A DNA stretch of 64,000 bases from GCA-2699365 sp036160955 (GCA_036160955.1 JAYYDJ010000011.1:13557-77556), one strand, 5' to 3'; positions 1 to 9,074 are shown, counted from the stretch's first letter. The notes: a model not told the origin generated them from the sequence alone. Translations and numbers: made by a program.

Positions 1-2
1 AA

Positions 3-95
3 ATCGCAGAAAATAAGAAGAGTCGAATTCATAGACCTCGTCAGATTTATACTGGAGCTAACTTACGAAAGTACAGCAAAGCTAGCTCACGTTAA
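3..95 (+). CDS. possible 3' end of a gene entering from the left edge
   Basis: An open frame runs from the window edge to a TAA at 93-95 and encodes a very basic tail of about 30 residues ending in KYSKASSR. A second frame is also open to a TAG at 97-99, so the reading frame is not certain. No family can be recognised from so short a piece. The basic composition favours this frame slightly. If real, it is convergent with the membrane protein gene that ends at 114. Confidence 0.25.
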   Translation: MAENKKSRIHRPRQIYTGANLRKYSKASSR

Positions 96-113
96 TTAGC
101 GCTCTATCGAGTT

Positions 114-905
114 TTAATTGTTTTTGGATTTGCTGCTGTCTGCCCCATGCATTACATCTTCAAGTTTTAAGCCAGTCATATTGTAAATCCCACGCAATAA
201 TATCCATAGTGTTATAAACATTATTACCATACTGGGAATTACGATCACGGGCCAGCTCCAGAACATCATACGGCTAACTTCAGCATTAAAAGCATCTGTG
301 CCACTCGCACTGACGACTATGTAGCGAGCTAGTAGATAGTTGAGTATTGCGCTCAGTAAAAATGAACTGGCTAATAAATAGGTACAACGCTGCAATAATT
401 TTTCAAACGCCACGGTGTTTTGGCTAGAGCTAAGCGCATGTTGCACTTTATCCACATTCATAATCTCTGGGCTATAGAGGAGTGTACGAATTAAGGGGTA
501 TGGTGTTTTTAGTGAAATAATAATAGCAAGGCCAATTAATGAAGGAATTAGAGCTTCTTTAATCGCGAACCACTCAGTAGGTATATTTAGGATACCAATG
601 CCTCCGGTTAAGAGAACACTGACTAAACCAATAATGGAGATGAAGTTATATTTAGTCCGCTTATAGTAGTCGTAGATAAAGTAAGCTATTGGAAAGGCGA
701 GTGCGACGATAAGAATTACAACAGCAGCACTTTCGAAGTATGTCTCTAAGTAGGAGCCAAACCACTTTTTCCCTTTATTCAAAATAATTATGGGCAAAAA
801 AAGATTGAACCCAAGATTAAGTAGCATGTTTTCCTTGGGCTTCTTGATTTTTGAGTCCTTGGAATTTTCTCTGTCTATTGAGCTGATGGGTTGATGTTTA
901 TCCAT
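114..905 (-). CDS. VC0807-family integral membrane protein
   Basis: A 263-residue protein with a polar N-terminus of about 25 residues followed by roughly six hydrophobic segments. The order of conserved stretches (KPKENMLLNL near residue 23, FPIAYFIYDYYKR near 70, NFISIIGLVSVLLTGGIG near 88, EWFAIKEALIPSLIG near 112) matches my recollection of the VC0807 family, membrane proteins of unknown function sometimes labelled septation-like. No catalytic motif is visible. It is divergent from coaB with only 25 bases between the two start codons, so the two promoters must overlap or lie inside the genes. The function is unknown; the family assignment is from memory of the conserved segments. Confidence 0.7.
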   Translation of the reverse strand: MDKHQPISSIDRENSKDSKIKKPKENMLLNLGFNLFLPIIILNKGKKWFGSYLETYFESAAVVILIVALAFPIAYFIYDYYKRTKYNFISIIGLVSVLLTGGIGILNIPTEWFAIKEALIPSLIGLAIIISLKTPYPLIRTLLYSPEIMNVDKVQHALSSSQNTVAFEKLLQRCTYLLASSFLLSAILNYLLARYIVVSASGTDAFNAEVSRMMFWSWPVIVIPSMVIMFITLWILLRGIYNMTGLKLEDVMHGADSSKSKNN

Positions 906-930
906 GAGTCTGTTTAAGCTTTGTTAAGTT

Positions 931-1587
931 ATGTTAAATGCAAGCACTATTCGTTGTTTGATTACCGCCGGTCCCACCCGTGAGTATATTGATCCTGCTC
1001 GCTATATTAGCAGTCCCTCAACTGGTAAGATGGGGTTTGCTCTAGCTAAGGCTGCAGTAGAACAAGGTTGGACGGTGGATTTGGTGGCAGGTCCCGTTGC
1101 ATTATCTGAACCCGAAGGTAGTATTTTGTATCCAGTTACTAGTGCAGAAGAAATGTATCATCAAGTAGATGCTCTCTTTGATGCTTGTGATATTTTGATT
1201 ATGGCTGCAGCGGTTAGTGATTTTAGACCTGATAAAATCTATCCTAAAAAAGTTAAAAAACAGAATGCCTTGATGTCTATCATTTGTGAGCCGACAACAG
1301 ATATTCTGAAAACTGTCAGTATTCGAAAAGAGCATCAATTAGTTGTAGGCTTTGCGGCAGAAAGCGAAGATGTTGAGATGCACGCTTATTCGAAACTTAT
1401 AGATAAAAAATGTGACTGGATAGTGGCAAATGATATATCTAAAAGTGGTGCAGGTTTTGCAGCAGATACCAATGAGGTAGTTATTTTTAATTCTAGTGGA
1501 GGTAGGTACGAGCTTGGCCCAGACACCAAAAAGATTGTAGCTGAGGAAATAATAAATATATTAAAAGATTCTTTCTTAGGTAAATAG
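931..1587 (+). CDS. coaB: phosphopantothenate--cysteine ligase (CoaB domain only)
   Basis: CoaB joins 4'-phosphopantothenate to cysteine in coenzyme A synthesis. In many bacteria it is fused behind the decarboxylase CoaC. Here the 218-residue protein contains only the CoaB half. It has the N-terminal nucleotide-binding start ITAGPTREYIDPARYISS, the AAAVSDFRP segment near residue 92, the lysine-rich KKVKK near 106, the GFAAES loop near 140 and the DWIVANDIS segment near 164. No CoaC decarboxylase is present in the window. Pantothenate genes panC and panE lie about 10 kb away, so the pathway is represented but scattered. Confidence 0.88.
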   Translation: MLNASTIRCLITAGPTREYIDPARYISSPSTGKMGFALAKAAVEQGWTVDLVAGPVALSEPEGSILYPVTSAEEMYHQVDALFDACDILIMAAAVSDFRPDKIYPKKVKKQNALMSIICEPTTDILKTVSIRKEHQLVVGFAAESEDVEMHAYSKLIDKKCDWIVANDISKSGAGFAADTNEVVIFNSSGGRYELGPDTKKIVAEEIINILKDSFLGK

Positions 1588-1734
1588 TGGCGGATTTGAT
1601 TTTTGCTTCATTTATCTAGCAACTTCTTTCAAATATTGTGGCTTTAGTATACAACTGCTATTTTCATTGAAGAGCATTTTAGTTGATTTATTATAAGAGC
1701 TTACAGTTAGTGAACATACTTTTGTAATACTATT

Positions 1735-2937
1735 ATGAAAAATATCGGGCTAGATAAAATTCTTGGCAGAATAGAAGATCTTGATTCGGTCAATTTAGGG
1801 ATTTTAGTGCAGCGCTTAGCGCGTGAACGTAAATTACAAGAGACCATTTTTAATACAATACAAGATGGCATCTTAGTAATTGATGCTGATGGAGTTGTGC
1901 AATATTCTAATGATGCGGCTAGTGGTATTATTGGGCTTAAGAAAAATGACATTGGTGTAATAAGATTATGGAAGATGGTTCCAGATTTAGCACGCTCTAT
2001 AGACCCACATTCTGATACGGACGCTCGCTCGCCGGTATTGACGAGAGAGTTAGAATTATTCTATCCGGAGCATCGTTATGTACGCTTATACATGATGCCT
2101 ATTGATGCGCAAGTTTCACAAATAGATAGTGGTGGATATATAGTTGTGCTCTCTGACGTGACTGAAGACAAGGTCTCCATGGAAGAATTACTCGAAAGCG
2201 AGCGTACTGGATCCATAGTTGGACTAGCAGCTGGCGTTGCCCACGAATTAGGGAACCCTCTTAACTCGCTAACGATACATTTGCAGTTAATTGAGCGAAA
2301 ATTAAATAAGATATCTTTAGGTAAGAATGGTTCTCAAATCATTGAGTCGATAGAAGTATGCCAAGGAGAAGTGAAGCGTTTAGATGGAATCATTACTCAT
2401 TTCCTTGAGGCGGTAAGGCCACAGAAACCTGAGCTTAACGAACTTGATTTGATCAAATTAGTTGAAGATGTATTACGGGTACAAGAGGCAGAGCTTGTAG
2501 ACAGAAAGCTCGAGGTTGATATGGAGGTAGCCGAATTAGTACCAAAAATATTGGGAGATCGTGGGCAAATTAAACAAGTATTTTTCAATATAGTTAAAAA
2601 TGCAATGGAGGCGATGCAAGCAGGTGGCAGCTTACGCATCAATGCTCGTTGTGATGACGAGTATGTTTATTTGCAATTTATTGATTCTGGCAGTGGCATA
2701 TCTGAAGAGAATCTTTCCAAGGTGTTCCAGGCCTATCATAGTACCAAGGACGGTGGGCATGGACTAGGAATGATGATCGTGCAGCGTATAATGCGTGCCC
2801 ATGGAGGCCATATCGGTATTGAATCTAGCGAAGGCGATGGAACTGCTATTACTTTACAGTTCCCTCAAAAGCATCGTAGGACTAGACTATTAGAGGGGTT
2901 AGGTACAGTCAGTGACAAGGCTAATATAAGCGAGTAG
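1735..2937 (+). CDS. PAS-domain sensor histidine kinase (NtrB-like)
   Basis: A 400-residue soluble sensor kinase. A PAS-like region covers about residues 35-145 (FNTIQDGILVIDADGVVQYSNDAA). The dimerisation/phosphoacceptor helix carries H170 in AHELGNPLNSL. The ATPase domain shows the N box (NIVKNAMEAM), a G1 box (DSGSGIS) and a G2 box (GGHGLGMMIV). No transmembrane segment is seen, so the signal is probably cytoplasmic. The architecture resembles NtrB and AtoS-type kinases that phosphorylate sigma-54 activators. No response regulator is adjacent. The only activator in the window, at 25007, has a degenerate receiver, so this kinase's partner probably lies elsewhere. Confidence 0.85.
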   Translation: MKNIGLDKILGRIEDLDSVNLGILVQRLARERKLQETIFNTIQDGILVIDADGVVQYSNDAASGIIGLKKNDIGVIRLWKMVPDLARSIDPHSDTDARSPVLTRELELFYPEHRYVRLYMMPIDAQVSQIDSGGYIVVLSDVTEDKVSMEELLESERTGSIVGLAAGVAHELGNPLNSLTIHLQLIERKLNKISLGKNGSQIIESIEVCQGEVKRLDGIITHFLEAVRPQKPELNELDLIKLVEDVLRVQEAELVDRKLEVDMEVAELVPKILGDRGQIKQVFFNIVKNAMEAMQAGGSLRINARCDDEYVYLQFIDSGSGISEENLSKVFQAYHSTKDGGHGLGMMIVQRIMRAHGGHIGIESSEGDGTAITLQFPQKHRRTRLLEGLGTVSDKANISE

Positions 2938-2968
2938 TTAAAATCGTAAATATCAGTGAATCGGATGA

Positions 2969-4033
2969 CTAACTATTTACAATGGATGGATCGCCAATAG
3001 CGCGTTGGCGAAGTTGTAACCACAGCACCCATGCCTGAGTTTTTATTATGCGCCTTGCTTTTTCGATATCATTTTTACGATTGATTATATTTTGATTAGC
3101 GATTTCGGAGAGGTCATCTAAATTGTATAGATAGACATTCTCAACCGTATCAATTCCTGGGTCTATATCTCTGGGCATTGCCAGATCAATTAGAAATAAA
3201 GGTTTTTGTGGACGAGCCTTTAAGGACGCCTCAATTGTTGATGGGCTGAGTATAGTGCTAGGAGCAGAAGTAGAGCAAATTATGATGTCAAAGAGATCTA
3301 ATTGGGTATGGAAATCTTTAAAATCGATTACATTTCCATTAAACTCAGTCGCTAATTTCTTGGCATTTTGAAAAGTTCGACTACTAACGGTGATGTCAGT
3401 TACGCCTCTACTTTTTAATGCTTGTGTGGTTAGAGCGCCGACCTCGCCTGAACCTAGGAGCAGGACACGACTGCTCTCGAGCGCACCAAAGATTCTTTCT
3501 GCTAAGCTTACGGCAATATTACCTATGCTGACTTGTCCTTTGGTAATGTTTGTTAGGGTGCGAGCAGCTTTAGCAGCTTGAAAACTTTTTTCAAAAAGTC
3601 GGTTTATGATCTTTCCTGTGCAATTTAAATTTTTAGCGAATGCATATGCTTCCTTCATCTGACCGAGTATTTCAGTTTCGCCAATTATTTGGGAATCAAC
3701 GCCTGCAGCTACCTCAAAGGCATGTTGTATAACCTCTAAATTAGTAATTTGGTAGCTGTACTGGCTAAATATCGCCGCTTCAATATTGCGGTGCTGGCAA
3801 AATATATTGCAAATTTTATCCTGACCTTCCGTGGATTTTGCAATGCCATAGACTTCTAGACGGTTACAAGTGGCTAAAACCAGACATTCACGAATACCTT
3901 TTACTGCTTTAATCTTGAGTAAGAATTCCTCAACTTCTTCTTTGCTTATAGCGAGATGTTCGCGTACTTCGAGTGGTGTTTGGTGGTGGGAGCAACCAAT
4001 TACGAATAGTGACTGTAGAGAATTTTCACTCAT
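2969..4033 (-). CDS. hemA: glutamyl-tRNA reductase
   Basis: GluTR reduces glutamyl-tRNA(Glu) to glutamate-1-semialdehyde, the first committed step of C5-pathway heme synthesis. With the start at 4033 the protein is 354 residues. It has the family N-terminus (FVIGCSHHQTPLEVRE), the catalytic cysteine C56 in LATCNRLEVY, the tRNA/NADPH region GVDSQIIGETEILGQMKEAY, and the Rossmann glycine motif LLGSGEVG. An upstream in-frame ATG at 4123 would add 30 residues with no family similarity and would lie deep inside the previous gene. The chosen ATG overlaps the hemX-like stop by 8 nt (ATGAGTGA), which indicates translational coupling. The protein is somewhat shorter than the usual 410-430 residues because the C-terminal dimerisation helix is short. 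Confidence 0.93.
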   Translation of the reverse strand: MSENSLQSLFVIGCSHHQTPLEVREHLAISKEEVEEFLLKIKAVKGIRECLVLATCNRLEVYGIAKSTEGQDKICNIFCQHRNIEAAIFSQYSYQITNLEVIQHAFEVAAGVDSQIIGETEILGQMKEAYAFAKNLNCTGKIINRLFEKSFQAAKAARTLTNITKGQVSIGNIAVSLAERIFGALESSRVLLLGSGEVGALTTQALKSRGVTDITVSSRTFQNAKKLATEFNGNVIDFKDFHTQLDLFDIIICSTSAPSTILSPSTIEASLKARPQKPLFLIDLAMPRDIDPGIDTVENVYLYNLDDLSEIANQNIINRKNDIEKARRIIKTQAWVLWLQLRQRAIGDPSIVNS

Positions 4034-4886
4034 TTTCAAGTGGCTCTTCAGCAGTGTCATTAGGTTGCAATCTTGCTGATTGCACAGGCCACAAAGAAAG
4101 CAGTGCGAATATAAATAATGCAATTACGGCAATCGCATGGCGGCGAGTGACTAGTTTACCCTGATTGCGAAGTACAATTACGCCGCAGTAACCAATCCAA
4201 ACCAGGCAGCTAACGATAAGTTTGAAGAATGGAACAGATTGACCGCTTTTAATATAAAAAATTGCTCCGCAAGCAAGCGCTGCAGTTAGGCAAATCACCC
4301 CAGTTAGCATTAATCTATGGCTTAATTGGTCGAGTTTCTGGATCGGCGCAAGAGTGTTATAGATACTACCATCTTGTTTTTTCTTTAGCCCATGCTGCTG
4401 AATTAGAAACATTACAGATAGTAATGTTACTAGAGCAAAAAATGCGTAGCTAAAAACCGCTAGCGATGCATGCAGCTCTATCCATACGCTCGGGTCATAT
4501 TCACTGATCGGGTAACTCTTATCCAAAGAGGGCATAAGCAATGAAACCCCCGTTAGAATGGTAGCTAATCCAGCACAAAAGAGACTCAGTAGATGTATTC
4601 TATAGACGGGCCCTACTATGTAATAAAGTAATACAGTGGACCAACTAATGAACTGAGCTATTTCGAAGAAGTTGCCTAGGGGGCAACCGCCAACGCTGAT
4701 CGCACGTAAATTAAGACCAATAGTTTGAATTATAAAGCCACTAGTAATTAAAAAGAATACGGCCTTGTGTGAGTAGTGCTTATTCCATCCTAGCTTTAGA
4801 GAGCCGTATAGGAATGCAATTAGGTAAATAAATGCGCTAAGTATGAAAGCACTACGATCTGTTAATAAAATACTCTCAAGCATCAT
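4026..4886 (-). CDS. HemX/CcsA-type cytochrome c assembly family membrane protein
   Basis: A 286-residue polytopic membrane protein with about eight hydrophobic helices. The central signature WIELHASLAVFSYAFFAL has the conserved Trp and His of the CcsA/CcmC heme-handling family. The small size and position directly upstream of hemA match HemX-like proteins (E. coli YpjD, Bacillus HemX), which are found beside hemA and affect GluTR level in Bacillus. It overlaps hemA by 8 nt, so the two are almost certainly one transcript. A role in heme supply or cytochrome c assembly is inferred; a true CcsA is normally longer and paired with ResB, which is absent here. Confidence 0.8.
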   Translation of the reverse strand: MMLESILLTDRSAFILSAFIYLIAFLYGSLKLGWNKHYSHKAVFFLITSGFIIQTIGLNLRAISVGGCPLGNFFEIAQFISWSTVLLYYIVGPVYRIHLLSLFCAGLATILTGVSLLMPSLDKSYPISEYDPSVWIELHASLAVFSYAFFALVTLLSVMFLIQQHGLKKKQDGSIYNTLAPIQKLDQLSHRLMLTGVICLTAALACGAIFYIKSGQSVPFFKLIVSCLVWIGYCGVIVLRNQGKLVTRRHAIAVIALFIFALLSLWPVQSARLQPNDTAEEPLENE

Positions 4887-4981
4887 ATAGCCTTTCTGCG
4901 CTTAGAATAGAGACGACTAATAACGTTAATGTAGTGGTACAGCATGCTTCTCGAGAACAAATTTATAAAATCTGTGATTAC

Positions 4982-6043
4982 TTATGAAGCAATGTAAGCA
5001 GGGGCAGTCGCTTTCGCTGTCTGGTAAGCGCCATTTTGCCAATTTTTCACACTGTTAGCTAAGAATTTAATAAAACTAGGATGCGTATTAAGGCATGGAA
5101 TTTGTTCGTACGACTCCCCGCCTGCATTCTTAAACAACTCTTCTCCTTCAACCGCTATTTCTTCGAGTGTTTCTAAGCAGTCGGCTGTGAAGGCAGGGCA
5201 AATAACCTTTACATTTTTTATGCCTTGTTCCGGAAGAGCTTCCAACGTCTGATCTGTGTAGGGTTGTAACCATGGTTCTCTTCCTAAGCGTGACTGAAAT
5301 GTAATCATATACTTTTCTTTAGGTAGATCCATTAGCGTCACAAACTTCTCCACAGTCATGGCGCATTGATGGCGGTAGCACGTAGCATGGGCTGGATGGC
5401 AAGTGTTACAGCAATCCGGCGTTGTCATACAATGTTCATGGGATGGATCTCCTTTAACAAGATGACGCTGAGGAATGCCGTGGAAAGAGAATATTAATCG
5501 GTCATATTCTTTTGATTTGAGCATTGGTTTAGCGGATTCGACCAAAGCTTGGATATAACCTTCATCTTTATAGAAAGGAGGCATGAGTGTTGTTTTCATG
5601 GCCGGCGCTAATTCGCGAATAGACTTCATTAGGTGAACAACAGCAGTCTCATAGCTAGACATTGCGTAATGAGGATACATGGGCACAATGAACAAGTCGT
5701 CTACTCCTTGATTGATAAGTTCTTGCAGTGCAGACAGTGTGCTCGGATTACCGTAACGCATCCCCAAGCCTACGGGTATACTTAAATGATCTTGGAGTGC
5801 AGCTTGCTGGGCATGAGATGTCAGAATCAATGGCGAGCCTTTTTCTGTCCATATACTAGCATAAGCTTCCGCTGATTCTTTAGGGCGTCTGGGTAGTATT
5901 AGGCAGTTGACAAGGAACCATCGAACCATTTTTGGCGCATCTAAAACCCGCTCGTCCATAAGAAACTCACCCAAGTATCTTCGAACATCACTAACTTGCG
6001 TAGAGTCAGGGGATCCTAGATTAAGTAAAATAACACCTTTCAT
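4982..6043 (-). CDS. hemH: ferrochelatase
   Basis: Ferrochelatase inserts ferrous iron into protoporphyrin IX, the last step of heme synthesis. The 353-residue protein starts with the typical GVILLNLGSPDS and has the metal-handling histidine H188 in FSFHGIPQRH and the downstream acidic segment FTADCLETLEE. Residues 205-227 form a cysteine-rich insert (C205, C211, C212, C215, C222, C227), a pattern seen in one bacterial subgroup; whether it binds an iron-sulfur cluster here is not known. It lies 95 bases upstream of the hemX-like/hemA pair on the same strand, so the three probably form a heme operon. Confidence 0.95.
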   Translation of the reverse strand: MKGVILLNLGSPDSTQVSDVRRYLGEFLMDERVLDAPKMVRWFLVNCLILPRRPKESAEAYASIWTEKGSPLILTSHAQQAALQDHLSIPVGLGMRYGNPSTLSALQELINQGVDDLFIVPMYPHYAMSSYETAVVHLMKSIRELAPAMKTTLMPPFYKDEGYIQALVESAKPMLKSKEYDRLIFSFHGIPQRHLVKGDPSHEHCMTTPDCCNTCHPAHATCYRHQCAMTVEKFVTLMDLPKEKYMITFQSRLGREPWLQPYTDQTLEALPEQGIKNVKVICPAFTADCLETLEEIAVEGEELFKNAGGESYEQIPCLNTHPSFIKFLANSVKNWQNGAYQTAKATAPAYIAS

Positions 6044-6433
6044 ATAAATATGATGTTATGGAGCTTGATTGATGACATCTTGTCAAATTTAAGACAGCCT
6101 TTTGAGTACTTACCCTTTGTTCATTTATATTGTTTATTTTCGGAGCATGCTAATAAATGTCAATTATGGTACTCCATTACTTCATCAAGCTGGGTATAAG
6201 CAGTCTTTTCATAAATAGTATAAAAAATTAGCAATCATGACAGAAATCACAGGTCAAGATTGTAAGCCACGCAAGATGACTGATGTTACGCAGATACAAA
6301 AGATTGGATGAAGCCCATAGATTCCTATCGGGGAAGGCATTGTTATGGCATACCAAGCATTTCTCGAAGAGACTGCTAAAGGGCAATTAAGCGATTGAAA
6401 AACGTTTTTAAATATAGGCTCTACAATCGCGCT
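6044..6433. other. 390-base intergenic region with no recognisable gene
   Basis: This gap lies between the start of hemH and the stop of the DUF3127 gene, so it should hold the hemH promoter. I translated both strands around 6236-6420 and found only short frames interrupted by stops, with no family signature. No tRNA, strong hairpin or repeat was seen. It may hold remnants of a decayed gene, but nothing supports naming one. Confidence 0.4.
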
Positions 6434-6778
6434 TTAGAACGGCGGCTCTTCATCTAGTATCTCATCTGCTAGATCGAAGGGAGGTGGAGCATCGTCATTA
6501 TTAGTACTAGTAGTATTCGTTTCAATCTTCCAAGCCGCTAGATTAACGAAATACTTGCCATTCCATTCACGACCATTGATATCAAAAGTGACCGTCACTT
6601 TCTCGCCTTTTTGTAGCTTATTGACTAACTCAACTTTATCTTTCAAGCATTCAAATTGAATTTCTTGAGGGTATTTATCGGCTTCAGTTGTGACAACAAA
6701 TGCTCGCTTATTAAAGCCGCTAGCAAAGGTCTGCTCATCAAGAATTTCTTTAACGGTACCAGTTAGTTCATATGACAT
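6434..6778 (-). CDS. DUF3127 small protein with SSB-like acidic tail
   Basis: A 114-residue protein. Residues 1-90 match the DUF3127 pattern: MSYELTGTVKEI, an internal LVNKLQKGEKVTVTFDINGREW segment and a closing FVNLAAWKIE strand, which suggests an OB-like beta barrel. Residues 91-114 are a low-complexity acidic/proline linker ending in DEEPPF. That ending closely resembles the terminal hexapeptide of single-stranded DNA-binding protein (acidic residues followed by Pro-Phe). Fold plus tail suggest a nucleic-acid-binding protein that recruits SSB-interacting partners; this is inference. The gene is single, with its own upstream region. Confidence 0.7.
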   Translation of the reverse strand: MSYELTGTVKEILDEQTFASGFNKRAFVVTTEADKYPQEIQFECLKDKVELVNKLQKGEKVTVTFDINGREWNGKYFVNLAAWKIETNTTSTNNDDAPPPFDLADEILDEEPPF

Positions 6779-6942
6779 AACATAACGTAAGCGTTAAACC
6801 GCCTTTGTGGCAAAACTATTTAATCGAAGTGTTATAGATTTACGTGTTTTTGTCTTTTTGTAGAAATATTATGGCTTTTCTTTAGTTACTTTCATCGGCA
6901 TCTATATTTCTTTCCCTAAGCCTATAATAATTAATACCTTAT

Positions 6943-8565
6943 ATGCACTCTCTTATACGCTCATTTCCTGTGCTTAGTGCACAGAGGGCTAATGACTTGG
7001 AAGCATCCGTCGTTTCAAGTATGGATGATGAGTGGCTTATTATGCAGCGTGCTGGTCTTGGTATCGCTCAACAAGTCATTTCTGATTATCAAGAATTCCG
7101 GCCCCTCCCAGAATATCTGCGCATTTTAGTAATAGCCGGTAAGGGCCATAATGGGGGAGATGCATTATTGGCATGTAACCAATTTTTAAGTGATTTACCT
7201 CGTGCAACAATCACATTACTAATGACTTGTAAAAGTGAATCGATGAAGCCTCTGGCGAAGCGCGCATATGAAGATCTTAAAGGCAGAGTTTCGGAGTACT
7301 TTATTTCTGAGGACGCTACAATTGAAAGTATAGAAGCTATTTTGGAACAGAGCGACGATTCTAAAGGATTTGACATATGCCTCGATGGCTTGCTTGGCAT
7401 AGGATTTAAGTCTCCGATTAGGGGTTCTTTCAAAAATTTAATCGAAGTGATTAATGATTATAAAAAAATTGGGTTACGAGCAGCAGTTGATATGCCTAGC
7501 GGCTTAACAGACTCATCAGAATCGGTTTCTTTTTGTGCAGATTTTACTTATGCTACTGGTGTGGTGAAATCACTACATGTTTCTGGAATTTCCAACATAG
7601 GCAGAGTTCGCCTTATTGATCTTGGATTTTTTAATACTATCGCTAAGGCTGAAGGAAAAGTGGATTTTGAACACGCAGAAGCAGCTCATTTAATCCAATC
7701 AGCTGAGTTTTTTTTGAGCGATCAAATCTTAGACCCAGTCCGTCGATTACGCGCAGTGAATGTAGACAAACGCACATTCGGGCACCTTTTCATTATAGGA
7801 GGCTCTGCATATATGCCGGGTGCTTTACTCATGGCAGCGCAGGCGGCTGTTAGATGTGGTGCTGGCCTAGTGACTGCATTTGCGCCAACTTCTATTGCCT
7901 CAAGCCTTGCAGCGCAGTTGCCTGAGGCAATGTGGATACCATGGCCAGAGAGCAGTAACGGTACTCTAGATCCACGCGCTTTCGGATTATTGATGGAGCG
8001 GATAGGTCGAGCAACTGCTTTATTGATTGGGCCAGGCATGGGAAGCGGTCGTAATACAGAAATGATTGCTCAAGAAGTTTTTAAACATGTTGATTTACCT
8101 ATAGTGTGTGATGCCGATGCTTTGAAAAATCACGCCCTTGAATTTGTTTTAAAGCGTAATGCGCAGTCTGGTCCAGTTGTACTTACACCTCATGTAGGCG
8201 AATTTATGCGGATTGCTAAATTAGATCGTGAAGAGGTTTCCACTAAATCTTTATTGCACTACAGTAAGTCCAATAAGGTCATAACCGTTCTTAAAGGCCC
8301 AATAACCCAGATATGTGACGGAGAGACTGTTTGGTATAACGGTTTCGGTGGACCTGTCCTTTCTCGAGGTGGAAGCGGGGATATACTTGCAGGATTAATT
8401 GGTGGTCTCTTAGCCCAAAATAACAATGAGGTCACAGAATCAGTCGCGCAAGCGGTAGTGCTTCATGGGCAGGCTGCGGAACATTTAGCACGCGAGCAAG
8501 GTCAGGTCACAGTACAAACCACTCAGGTCCTGAATTTTTTATCAATAGTTTTACGTGGCGATTAA
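6943..8565 (+). CDS. nnr: bifunctional NAD(P)H-hydrate epimerase/dehydratase
   Basis: Nnr repairs NADHX and NADPHX, the hydrated damage forms of the nicotinamide cofactors. The 540-residue protein carries both halves. The N-terminal YjeF epimerase domain (about 1-230) has GKGHNGGDALL near residue 66 and the GLTDSS segment near 183. The C-terminal ribokinase-like dehydratase (about 260-540) has RTFGHLFIIGGS, LLIGPGMGSG, CDADALKNH and the GGSGDILAGLIGG signature near residue 475. Length and order are typical of the fused enzyme. The dprA stub follows 29 bases downstream on the same strand. Confidence 0.93.
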   Translation: MHSLIRSFPVLSAQRANDLEASVVSSMDDEWLIMQRAGLGIAQQVISDYQEFRPLPEYLRILVIAGKGHNGGDALLACNQFLSDLPRATITLLMTCKSESMKPLAKRAYEDLKGRVSEYFISEDATIESIEAILEQSDDSKGFDICLDGLLGIGFKSPIRGSFKNLIEVINDYKKIGLRAAVDMPSGLTDSSESVSFCADFTYATGVVKSLHVSGISNIGRVRLIDLGFFNTIAKAEGKVDFEHAEAAHLIQSAEFFLSDQILDPVRRLRAVNVDKRTFGHLFIIGGSAYMPGALLMAAQAAVRCGAGLVTAFAPTSIASSLAAQLPEAMWIPWPESSNGTLDPRAFGLLMERIGRATALLIGPGMGSGRNTEMIAQEVFKHVDLPIVCDADALKNHALEFVLKRNAQSGPVVLTPHVGEFMRIAKLDREEVSTKSLLHYSKSNKVITVLKGPITQICDGETVWYNGFGGPVLSRGGSGDILAGLIGGLLAQNNNEVTESVAQAVVLHGQAAEHLAREQGQVTVQTTQVLNFLSIVLRGD

Positions 8566-8594
8566 TTCGTAATTATATAAGACTGAGTCCAGAT

Positions 8595-8677
8595 ATGGAA
8601 ACAAGTCTGACTCAATATCAAGCACGTCTCATTTTAAATGGATTGCCCCAAGTTGGACCAATTATGTTTCGGCGCCT
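8595..8677 (+). pseudogene. dprA: 5' stub of dprA (DNA-processing protein), truncated
   Basis: The frame from ATG 8595 encodes METSLTQYQARLILNGLP followed by QVGPIMFRRL. This is the start expected of verrucomicrobial DprA/Smf proteins, where a helix-hairpin-helix-like N-terminus reads ALNGLPxVGPxxxxRLL. After about 27 residues the similarity stops. The frame continues to 8801, but only as the antisense of the next gene. DprA is normally about 360 residues and loads RecA on incoming DNA during transformation. The remaining gene is not in this interval, so this is read as a deletion or replacement junction close to 8677. The assignment rests on a short match. Confidence 0.55.
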
Positions 8678-8708
8678 TAATATTGCTACTCTTATTTTAG
8701 TTGAGCGC

Positions 8709-9074
8709 TTACTCTGGCATTGCCGACGAGTGATGCTCGACGATTTTATAACCTTGATCGTTAAAACGGTAAACGAAGGTGAAGCGTGCCTGCACGGATG
8801 AACCGTTGGCAAAAGTAAAAGTATAAATGCCGGAGTTGATTGCGATATCACCGAAGATTCGGACGTTGGATTCGTCAATACTCCCCTTAGGACCCTTTGC
8901 TAGAAAAGCTTCAAAGTAGTCTTCAATCTCTGCATGAGTTTTCCGTATCTTATTTGATATAGTTGGTAATAGGATAGCGTTTGTATCGTAAAGTGCTACA
9001 ACATTCTTAGGCTTGCCTGTTTGTATCGCAACATTCCAATGGTCGAACAGAGAGTTGATTTCGATAGTGTTCAT
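8709..9074 (-). CDS. SnoaL-like / CaMKII-association-domain protein
   Basis: A 121-residue cystatin-fold protein of the SnoaL/DUF4440/CaMKII-association group. It shows the usual helix start (LFDHWNVAIQTGKPKNVVALYDTNAILLPTIS), the HAEIEDYFEAFL helix, and the paired strands ending in FTFVYRFNDQGYKIVEHHSS. These small proteins bind or isomerise hydrophobic ligands, or act as oligomerisation domains; the actual substrate cannot be read from sequence. It is the gene that abuts the broken end of dprA on the opposite strand, so it may have arrived with the event that removed dprA. It has no signal peptide. Confidence 0.75.
   Translation of the reverse strand: MNTIEINSLFDHWNVAIQTGKPKNVVALYDTNAILLPTISNKIRKTHAEIEDYFEAFLAKGPKGSIDESNVRIFGDIAINSGIYTFTFANGSSVQARFTFVYRFNDQGYKIVEHHSSAMPE

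Noticed and set aside
6230..6420. A possible decayed gene in the hemH-DUF3127 gap
   Set aside because: Short frames on both strands contain repeated stops and no recognisable motif, so no gene can be supported.
8680..8801. Continuation of the dprA frame beyond the stub
   Set aside because: These codons are the antisense of the SnoaL-like gene end and show no DprA similarity.
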